Part shown: positions 1 to 5,668 of the stretch, piece after piece
Position numbering within the stretch: position 1 is the stretch's first letter
Layout: each line of letters starts with the position of its first letter
DNA from: Spirochaetales bacterium
Lineage (GTDB): Bacteria > Spirochaetota > Spirochaetia > DSM-2461
Length of the DNA stretch: 15,124 nt
Direction of reading: 5' to 3'
Assembly: GCA_002748225.1 (NCBI GenBank)
Contig: PDRU01000094.1
Location: 1-15,124, forward strand
Translations under genes and position numbers: made by a program
The notes under the pieces: generated by a model
The model's input: only the letters and a program-made list of their open reading frames with translations
The model's database searches: none
What the model was told of the DNA's origin: nothing

Positions 1-41
1 CAAGAAATTCCGGGAGCCGGCGGGCGGCCTTCATCTGGCAG
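1..41. other. Sequence downstream of mgtE, unassigned
   Basis: These 41 bases follow the mgtE stop codon on the minus strand. On the minus strand there is an ATG at 34..32 that would begin MKAARRLPEFL and run off the window, 7 nt after the mgtE stop. It has no clear ribosome binding site, so a following gene is possible but not supported. No hairpin followed by a T run is visible. Confidence 0.3.
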
Positions 42-1409
42 TTATCCGGCCAGAAAGAGCCGGGATACTTCGAAATACACGGTCAGCCCGGCCACGTCGA
101 TAAGGGTGGACATAAGAGGCCCGGCGGCTACCGCGGGATCGCCTCCGAAGCGGTCCACAATAAAAGGCACCAGGCAGCCCAGCAGAGAGGCAAAAAGCAC
201 AACGGCACTCAGCGACACCGCAACGGAAAGCGCCTCTGTTGTCTGCACTCCCGGAGGCAGAAGTATGCTTCTGAGGAAAATAACCAGACCGGTGGCTATT
301 CCAATGGCCACACCGGTAGCCAGCTCCTTCAGAAAGGCCCGGCCGATCAGACGGAAGTGCAGGTGGCCGGTGGCCAGTCCCCGTATCATTAAAGTGGACG
401 ACTGAGCCCCTGTATTTCCTCCTGTCTGTGTAATAACGGGTATGAAAAGGGCCAGGAAAGAGAATTGTCCAATCAGGCTTTTATAGCCGGCCAGCACATT
501 GGTGGTAATGGTTCCCGCCAGAAGCAGCAGAACAAGCCAGGGCAGCCGCATCCATATAAGCCGGGGAATGCTTGACTCCAGATATTCTTCGGCCTCACCT
601 CCGATGGCACTCATGCGGTACACGTCTTCTGTCTGCTCTTCCCGTATAACATCGATCATGTCGTCGAAGGTAACGATACCCAGAAGCCGGTTCCAGCGGT
701 CGGTAACCGGCAGGGCAATAAAGCTGTGGTCTTCAAGAACCCGGGCGGTTTCTTCCTGGTCGGTGTCGTCGCGGACGCTGACAACGTTCCGTTCCATTAT
801 TTCGGCAATCCGGCGGTTGTCCGGATGAATGAGCAGCTGGCGCAGTGATACAACTCCGCTGAGCCTCTGCAGTCCGTCTACCACATAGATGTAATAGACG
901 GTTTCCAGGTTTTCCGGCGCCTTGCGCAGAAAGTTCATGGCCTGGCCGACTGTTATGCCTTCCCGGATGGCGGCGTAGCGGGTTGTCATTAATCCGGCGG
1001 CGTCGTCGTCGTCGAAGCGGAGCAGAAATTCAGTTTCCTTCAGCGACTCAGGACTGAGATGACTCAGAACTTCCTGCCGCACTTCCGGGGAGACGCTTTG
1101 TATAAGGTCTACCAGGTCGTCAGGGTCCATTTCTTCAAAAAGGTCTTTCGCGGCTTCCACAGACAGGGAGGCTACCAGGTTCTGCTGGTCGCCGGGCGGC
1201 AGTTCGCTGATCAGTTCGCCGCGGTCTTCCTGCTCCAGAGCCAGAAATACGGTCAGAGCCTGTTTGTTATCAAGCTCATACCATCCGTCAATCAGATCGG
1301 TTAAGTCGTAGCTTGCCAGAGCGTCTTTGAGGGCAGCGCTGCAATCCTGATTTGAGGGATTTTCTTCCATTCGTTTTAGAATGTTCAGAACCGGGCTCAT
1401 TGTTTCCAT
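42..1409 (-). CDS. mgtE: MgtE family magnesium transporter
   Basis: The 455-residue product is a typical full-length MgtE, a homodimeric inner-membrane Mg2+ channel gated by cytoplasmic Mg2+ sensing. In order it shows an acidic helical N domain (about 20-125), a CBS pair (about 130-255, including the YYIYVVD and GIVTFDDMID stretches) and a C-terminal membrane domain with five hydrophobic segments from about residue 285. The family signature GGNTGAQSSTLMIRG lies in the membrane domain, and the pore aspartate of the last helix is probably D438 in LIDVAGLTVYF. The ATG at 1409 lies 1 nt after the murB stop, with GGAG about 10 nt upstream, so the gene is probably co-transcribed with and translationally coupled to murB. 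An in-frame start at 1460 would add residues read from the murB repeat and is rejected. Confidence 0.95.
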   Translation of the reverse strand: METMSPVLNILKRMEENPSNQDCSAALKDALASYDLTDLIDGWYELDNKQALTVFLALEQEDRGELISELPPGDQQNLVASLSVEAAKDLFEEMDPDDLVDLIQSVSPEVRQEVLSHLSPESLKETEFLLRFDDDDAAGLMTTRYAAIREGITVGQAMNFLRKAPENLETVYYIYVVDGLQRLSGVVSLRQLLIHPDNRRIAEIMERNVVSVRDDTDQEETARVLEDHSFIALPVTDRWNRLLGIVTFDDMIDVIREEQTEDVYRMSAIGGEAEEYLESSIPRLIWMRLPWLVLLLLAGTITTNVLAGYKSLIGQFSFLALFIPVITQTGGNTGAQSSTLMIRGLATGHLHFRLIGRAFLKELATGVAIGIATGLVIFLRSILLPPGVQTTEALSVAVSLSAVVLFASLLGCLVPFIVDRFGGDPAVAAGPLMSTLIDVAGLTVYFEVSRLFLAG

Positions 1410-1410
1410 A

Positions 1411-2475
1411 TCAGTTTTTCTCCAGGTTGCCGGGCCGGTCTCCGGGCCAGTCTCCGGCACAGTCTCCGGGCCAGTCTCCGGCCAGTTGAACTTCCATTTC
1501 CATTCGGAACCCTGTCCGCTCCTCTACTTCACCGGCAATCCGCTTGATCAGGGTCAGAATGTCCGCGGCACAGGCGCCGCCGTCGTTGATCAGAATGTTT
1601 CCGTGCCATGAGGATACGGCCGCCCCGCCTTCGCGCTGTCCTTTCAGTCCGCAGCGGTCAATAAGAGCTCCGGAGGGTTCACCGAACTGCCGGTTGTTTT
1701 TAAAGGTGCTGCCGGCGCAGGGCGCGCGGAAATGGCCGCGCTGCTCCCGGTGGTTTCTGTTTTCCAGCATCTGTTCCCGGAGCATTTTCGGGTCTTTCCT
1801 GTCCATGGCAAAAGCGCCCCGTACAATAACGGCTTTTTTTGTCTGAAAAGGCGATTTTTTGTAGCTCCATTGGTCAGTCTGTTTTTCAATGCGCTGCAGC
1901 CGGCCGCCGGGAAGCATTATATCGGCCCACAGCAGGCGGTCGGCAATTTCACCGCCGTAGCACCGGGCGTTCATCCATATGGCCCCTCCCACGCTGCCGG
2001 GCATGGCGAAAAACATTTCCAGTCCGGCCAGTCCCTGGCTGCCGGCCGTCCAGGCGGCGTCAGAAATGGGCAGGCCCGCCCCGAGTACCAGAACATCTGA
2101 AGAGGACGCATCCGGAGATTGTCCGGCAGGCGGCGCCTTTTGGGCAGCTGTGTTCGGGGCAGATGCGGAAGGGCCGGCAGCCGCAATTTTCCCGCCGGAT
2201 TCCAGGTAATAGTCGCGGAAACTGCGGGTATCGATAACCAGACCGCTTATGCCCTTATCCGATACCAGCAGGTTGGATCCCCCCCCCAGAATAAACACCG
2301 GAATTCCCTCGCGGCCGGCTGCCGTGAGCAGCCGGGCCAAATCATCAGTATCAGCCGGTACCGCGTACAGTTCTGCCGCTCCTCCCACGCCGAAAGTGGT
2401 ATGCCGCCACATGGGCTCGCTGCTTAAAACCGCGCCTTTGATGTTGAATATGTCTGTTGATTCGGGTAATTTCAT
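1411..2475 (-). CDS. murB: UDP-N-acetylmuramate dehydrogenase (UDP-N-acetylenolpyruvoylglucosamine reductase)
   Basis: The product is cytoplasmic FAD enzyme MurB, which reduces UDP-GlcNAc-enolpyruvate with NADPH to UDP-MurNAc. The FAD domain has GGGSNL at 64-69 and GLEMFFAMPGSVGGAIWMNA at 151-170. The proton-donor serine is S256 in GSTFKN, and the C-terminal catalytic glutamate is E328 in MEVQL, all by family comparison. At 354 residues it is longer than most MurBs because of a Pro/Ala/Ser-rich insert at about 98-127 and a C-terminal tail of GDWP-like repeats at 333-350 after the last catalytic element. I chose the ATG at 2475; an in-frame GTG at 2481 adds two residues but lies upstream of the predicted transcription start. 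No ribosome binding site is visible. It heads the murB-mgtE pair. Confidence 0.94.
   Translation of the reverse strand: MKLPESTDIFNIKGAVLSSEPMWRHTTFGVGGAAELYAVPADTDDLARLLTAAGREGIPVFILGGGSNLLVSDKGISGLVIDTRSFRDYYLESGGKIAAAGPSASAPNTAAQKAPPAGQSPDASSSDVLVLGAGLPISDAAWTAGSQGLAGLEMFFAMPGSVGGAIWMNARCYGGEIADRLLWADIMLPGGRLQRIEKQTDQWSYKKSPFQTKKAVIVRGAFAMDRKDPKMLREQMLENRNHREQRGHFRAPCAGSTFKNNRQFGEPSGALIDRCGLKGQREGGAAVSSWHGNILINDGGACAADILTLIKRIAGEVEERTGFRMEMEVQLAGDWPGDCAGDWPGDRPGNLEKN
1434..1481. repeat. 12-bp tandem repeat, four copies, in 3' end of murB
   Basis: Four contiguous copies of a 12-bp unit, consensus on the plus strand GCCAGTCTCCGG, differ at only a few bases, and a partial fifth copy follows. 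The period is a multiple of three, so in murB the array encodes a tetrapeptide repeat (GDWP, GDCA, GDWP, GDRP) and copy-number change would keep the frame. It lies after the last catalytic residue of MurB and just before the mgtE start. Confidence 0.9.
2279..2287. repeat. Nine-base G homopolymer (C on plus strand) inside murB
   Basis: Nine consecutive C on the plus strand read as nine G in the murB sense strand. They encode the three glycines, with the preceding and following codons, of the conserved FAD-binding GGGSNL motif. Slippage by one base here would destroy MurB. Confidence 0.95.
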
Positions 2476-2484
2476 GTCCACTGT

Positions 2485-2514
2485 ATTATATTAATACTTA
2501 TTCTTCCCTGTGGG
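2485..2514 (-). promoter_or_regulatory. Candidate murB promoter with consensus -10 next to the start codon
   Basis: The minus strand carries a perfect TATAAT at 2490..2485. The -35 is poor: CCCACA at 2514..2509, 18 nt away, is the best I see. Counting seven bases from the -10 puts the transcription start near 2478, only about 3 nt before the murB ATG. The -10 sits in an AT-rich inverted repeat (TATTA at 2484-2488, TAATA at 2492-2496). A plus-strand -10 for cysS may lie in the same AT-rich patch, but I cannot choose one. Confidence 0.5.
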
Positions 2515-2573
2515 AAACGGAGAAATACCGCTGCTGAGTTTTTTTGAGCAGAAAAAACCTGAACGGAGTAAAT

Positions 2574-4001
2574 ATGAAAACCCTGACACTATACAATTCG
2601 GACGGACGTGAACTTCAAAAGTTCAAACCGCTGGAGAGCGGCCGGGCCGGACTCTACTGCTGCGGGCCCACGGTGTATAACTACGCTCATATTGGTAATT
2701 TAAGAGCCTACACGCAATGGGATGTACTGCGCCGGATACTGGAGCGTTTCGGATATACGGTTAAGCATGTCATGAACATTACCGATGTGGGGCATTTAAC
2801 CGATGACGGTGACGAGGGCGAGGACAAGATGCTTAAAGGCGCCCGTGAAAAAGGCATGAGCGTCTGGGAAATAGCCGAGTTTTTTACCAGGGCGTTTTTT
2901 GAGGATATTGAACGTCTCAACATACAGAGGCCCCATATAAGCTGCCGGGCAACGGAGCATATTGAGGATATGATAGAGCTGGTGCGGAAACTGGAGGCAA
3001 AAGGGTTTACCTATGTCTCCGGCGGGAATGTTTATTACGACACCTCCCGGCTGCCTGATTACGGGCGCATGGCTCTTCTGGACCGCCAGGAACTCCGCCA
3101 CGGGGCGCGGGTGGATGTCGATACCAACAAACGCAATCCTCTGGACTTTGTTCTCTGGTTTACCAACAGCAAGTTTTCCAATCAGGCCATGATGTGGGAT
3201 TCTCCCTGGGGCCGGGGGTATCCGGGATGGCATCTGGAATGTTCGGCCATGAGCAGCCGGTATCTGGGAGAGCACTTTGACATTCACACCGGAGGTATTG
3301 ATCATATTCCGGTGCATCACACCAACGAAATTGCCCAGAGTGAGGGCGCCTTCGGCGGACGGTGGGTTAATTATTGGGTTCATAACGAGTTTCTTCTGAT
3401 GAAAAGCGGAAAAATGTCCAAGAGCAAGGGCGGATTTTTAACGCTTCAGTCGCTTATTGACCAGGGATACGATGCTCTGGATTACCGGTATTTTCTTCTG
3501 GGCGGGCATTACCGATCGCAGCTGGTGTTCAGTACGGAAGCCTTGGACGCGGCCCGTTCCGCCCGCAGGTCTCTGATGGGGCGTATTGCTTCCTTTAAAC
3601 GGGCTTGTTCAGCAGATGCCGGTTTGCGGGGCAGTCCAGCCGCGGACCCGGCTGCGGCCGCGCGGCTTGAGGCTTTTGATACGGCTCTGGCGGAAGATAT
3701 GAACACTCCCCGGGCTCTGGCGGAACTCTGGGGGCTTGTTAAAGATGATTCAGCCGCACCGCAGTTCAGGCTTTCGGCGGCTCTGGAAATGGACAAGGTG
3801 CTGGGGCTGAAACTGGACAGTGCCGGAGAAGAGGAACACGGGGCCTCGCAGGACAGCAGACTGGCTGCTCTTCTGGAAGAGCGGCAGAAGGCCCGTGCCG
3901 CCAAAGACTGGGCCGGAGCGGACAGCATACGGGACCGTCTGGCGGAACTGGGCTGGAAGGTTGTGGATACTCCGGAAGGTTCCCGGCTGGAAAAAATTTG
4001 A
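2574..4001 (+). CDS. cysS: Cysteine--tRNA ligase
   Basis: A complete 475-residue class I aminoacyl-tRNA synthetase that charges tRNA-Cys in the cytoplasm. The ATP-binding signatures are HIGN at 39-42 and KMSKS at 280-284. The Zn-binding set is visible as the CCGP cysteine near residue 30, the cysteine of LECSAMSS and the HHTNEIAQ histidine/glutamate segment. The C-terminal third is the helical anticodon-binding region, ending in an Ala/Arg-rich stretch and a small basic domain. The ATG at 2574 has GGAG 5 nt upstream; an upstream in-frame TTG at 2544 lacks support. The gene is divergent from murB across a 98-nt gap and is followed after 37 nt by the ECF sigma gene, with no terminator seen between, so read-through into the sigma operon is likely. 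Confidence 0.97.
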   Translation: MKTLTLYNSDGRELQKFKPLESGRAGLYCCGPTVYNYAHIGNLRAYTQWDVLRRILERFGYTVKHVMNITDVGHLTDDGDEGEDKMLKGAREKGMSVWEIAEFFTRAFFEDIERLNIQRPHISCRATEHIEDMIELVRKLEAKGFTYVSGGNVYYDTSRLPDYGRMALLDRQELRHGARVDVDTNKRNPLDFVLWFTNSKFSNQAMMWDSPWGRGYPGWHLECSAMSSRYLGEHFDIHTGGIDHIPVHHTNEIAQSEGAFGGRWVNYWVHNEFLLMKSGKMSKSKGGFLTLQSLIDQGYDALDYRYFLLGGHYRSQLVFSTEALDAARSARRSLMGRIASFKRACSADAGLRGSPAADPAAAARLEAFDTALAEDMNTPRALAELWGLVKDDSAAPQFRLSAALEMDKVLGLKLDSAGEEEHGASQDSRLAALLEERQKARAAKDWAGADSIRDRLAELGWKVVDTPEGSRLEKI

Positions 4002-4038
4002 AAAATAAGGTAACGTCCGCCTTCAATGGTTGTTATAT

Positions 4039-4569
4039 ATGAGTGAAAGGCCAATGGGAGAAGAGGAGTTCTCGGAACTGTTTCAGGAGTTTTTTCACCA
4101 GCTTTTAAGAGTTGCGTGGAGAATCTGCGGCAGTTATGACATTGCCGAAGAACTTACTCAGGAGGCGTTTCTGCGTTATTATGAGCGCCGTCATAAACTC
4201 CCGGGAGGCCAGGAAGCCCGGTACTGGCTTATTCGTGTTGTCCGGAATCTGGCTTTGAATTATGAAAAACGGTTGGGCAGGGAGCATAAGGCCGTCGGTG
4301 TTTATGCCCGTCAGCCGCGTGATATTCCCGGTAATGAAGGTGAACGCCGGCTTCTGGAGGAGGAGTCCCGGGAATCTGTCCGTCTGGCTTTGGCTCAGGT
4401 GCCGTACAAACAGAGGGTTGCCCTTATTTTGAAAGAATACGCTGGTTATCCTTACGCGGATATAGCGAAAATTCTCCGTATTTCTGAATCTAATGTTAAA
4501 ATACGTGTGTTTCGGGCCCGTCAGCGGCTGGCCCAGATCCTCAAGAAGGAGGACATTCATGTGCCCTGA
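4039..4569 (+). CDS. RNA polymerase ECF-type sigma factor
   Basis: The 176-residue product has the two-domain build of extracytoplasmic-function sigma factors. Region 2 is at about residues 10-75, with DIAEELTQEAFLRYYER matching the core-binding and -10-recognition helix. Region 4 is at about 115-170, with VPYKQRVALILKEYAGYPY followed by the DIAKILRISESNVKIRVFRA helix-turn-helix for the -35. There is no region 1.1 or 3. The start is uncertain: the ATG at 4039 has no ribosome binding site, while an in-frame ATG at 4054 has GAAAGG 3 nt upstream; both keep region 2 intact. The last 11 nt overlap the anti-sigma gene, which fits the usual sigma/anti-sigma co-expression. The factor may be transcribed from cysS; I see no convincing own promoter. 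It is expected to be held at the membrane by the next gene product. Confidence 0.93.
   Translation: MSERPMGEEEFSELFQEFFHQLLRVAWRICGSYDIAEELTQEAFLRYYERRHKLPGGQEARYWLIRVVRNLALNYEKRLGREHKAVGVYARQPRDIPGNEGERRLLEEESRESVRLALAQVPYKQRVALILKEYAGYPYADIAKILRISESNVKIRVFRARQRLAQILKKEDIHVP
4546..4552 (+). promoter_or_regulatory. Strong ribosome binding site for anti-sigma gene
   Basis: A complete AAGGAGG lies inside the end of the sigma gene, 6 nt before the ATG at 4559. It fixes that start and rules out longer in-frame starts upstream. It is the strongest ribosome binding site in the window, which would favour efficient production of anti-sigma relative to sigma. Confidence 0.9.
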
Positions 4570-5110
4570 TACTTCGGAATTATCAGCCTATTTTGATAAG
4601 GAACTCTCTCCGTCCAGGTGTGAGGCTCTGGAGCATCATCTGAAAGACTGCCCGGCCTGCCGCGCTGTGCTGGAGCTCTTTGAGTCTCAGCACAGGTATC
4701 TGAGGCATTCGGATGTGCCGGTTCTTCAGGAATCCGGCCGGTTGGAGAATTTCTGGGGTTATGCCGCGCGGGTTAGAATGCAGCGGCTGCGGAAACCGGC
4801 GGAGGTTTCTGTTCCGCTTCCTCTGGCCGCGGCAGCGGTGCTGGTACTTGCAGCGGCGGTTCTGTTAAATTTCCTTCCTCTGGGCCGCGGCCGTTTTCCC
4901 GAGGTGGTGGTGGTGGAAACTTCCCGGCCTGCTCCCTCGGTAGTGTCTCTGACCATTCCTCCGGAAGAACTGGAAAAACTGCTGACGGCTCTGGAAACAG
5001 GACAGTTGGCCGGTAAGGATAATATTCCTGTTCTGCCTGCCGAACTTCCCTTTGTCCGCCTGGGAGAACCGCAGATAGGCCGTTACGCGATTCAGGAGAA
5101 TCAGCCTTGA
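4559..5110 (+). CDS. Membrane anti-sigma factor with zinc-finger (ZAS/zf-HC2) domain
   Basis: The 183-residue product is the likely partner of the preceding sigma factor. The cytoplasmic N-terminus carries the anti-sigma zinc motif H27-x3-C31-x2-C34 (HLKDCPAC). A single transmembrane segment spans about 86-108 (Ala/Val/Leu-rich), and about 75 residues lie beyond it, predicted periplasmic. By family knowledge the zinc domain binds sigma region 2/4 and a periplasmic signal or protease releases it. The periplasmic part has no domain I recognise; it starts with a run of valines encoded by GTG repeats and contains a helical PPEELEKLLTALE stretch. The gene overlaps sigma by 11 nt and the next gene by 1 nt (TGATG), so the three are translationally coupled. 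Confidence 0.88.
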   Translation: MCPDTSELSAYFDKELSPSRCEALEHHLKDCPACRAVLELFESQHRYLRHSDVPVLQESGRLENFWGYAARVRMQRLRKPAEVSVPLPLAAAAVLVLAAAVLLNFLPLGRGRFPEVVVVETSRPAPSVVSLTIPPEELEKLLTALETGQLAGKDNIPVLPAELPFVRLGEPQIGRYAIQENQP

Positions 5111-5664
5111 TGCTCATTAAAAAACGGAGGTTATTGCTGTGCGCATTTTTAATGCCGTTTTTTTCCGCCGGTTTAATGTGCGTGCAGGCTGAGGAAACAT
5201 CTCAGAGTGTGGAAAGTCTGCTCAAGGATGCTCTGCTCTTTGTTGTGGATGTATCTGTGAACAGTATTAACGGAGAAGAAGAACTCTGGAGCACTCAGGT
5301 AAATAAAATTACCATTCCCGGCCGTGAAGTAAAACTGGAGATAGGCGGAAAGGATGCCCGGCTTCTGGTAACATTTACTCCCTATCCGGACAAAAGCGAT
5401 ACCCTGCTTCTGGCGGTCCGCAGTGAAACATGGATTTCCGGAGATTATTCCTCCTCGCTGACCAGTCTACCCATAGCCTACCGCGACAAAGTATATTACT
5501 ATCCTCTGGGACGGGCCGGAGAAGGAGCTGAAAACAATCCAGTGGAAGTAAGCATGATCATTAACATAGTTCCTTATTTGGATACTCTGGGCAGGTCGGA
5601 GCGTAAGGCTTTGGAAGAAGTGTTTAATTCATCATCTCATTTTCAACTGACCGAAGAAGACTGA
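5110..5664 (+). CDS. Small secreted protein of unknown family in sigma operon
   Basis: The 184-residue product starts with a typical signal peptide: a KKRR basic start, a hydrophobic core to about residue 25 and a probable cleavage after VQA before EETSQS. The LMC sequence in the core is not a proper lipobox because methionine precedes the cysteine. The mature part is mixed alpha/beta, acidic and has no cysteines; I recognise no domain. The ATG overlaps the anti-sigma stop by one base, with AGGAG 11 nt upstream; a TTG one codon earlier is possible but weaker. Its place between the anti-sigma factor and the transglutaminase-like protein suggests a periplasmic partner of one of them, perhaps the signal sensor. 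That role is inference from position only. Confidence 0.8.
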   Translation: MLIKKRRLLLCAFLMPFFSAGLMCVQAEETSQSVESLLKDALLFVVDVSVNSINGEEELWSTQVNKITIPGREVKLEIGGKDARLLVTFTPYPDKSDTLLLAVRSETWISGDYSSSLTSLPIAYRDKVYYYPLGRAGEGAENNPVEVSMIINIVPYLDTLGRSERKALEEVFNSSSHFQLTEED

Positions 5665-5668
5665 ACAG

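Noticed and set aside
32..34. Minus-strand ATG after mgtE as start of another gene
   Set aside because: Only 11 codons are visible and there is no ribosome binding site, so it cannot be judged.
1004..1016. GTC triplet repeats (GAC in mgtE) as a variable repeat
   Set aside because: Short, in frame, encodes four aspartates in an acidic loop of MgtE; nothing beyond codon use.
1410..1460. Longer mgtE start at 1460 within the murB 3' repeat
   Set aside because: It would add a PETGPETGP peptide read from the murB tandem repeat, lacks a ribosome site and is not part of the MgtE family. The ATG at 1409 has GGAG upstream and follows the murB stop.
2531..2551. CTGCT...AGCAG hairpin with a T7 run before cysS, considered as terminator or attenuator
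   Set aside because: The stem is only 5 bp, the T run is in the loop rather than after the stem, and the sequence is followed by A-rich bases. No upstream plus-strand gene needs termination there.
4903..4915. GTG triplet repeats in the anti-sigma gene as a variable repeat
   Set aside because: Only four to five triplets, in frame and explained by a valine run after the membrane segment.
5160..5195. Lipoprotein signal (GLMC) in the small secreted sigma-operon protein
   Set aside because: Methionine at the -1 position does not fit the lipobox, and a normal VQA cleavage site follows.
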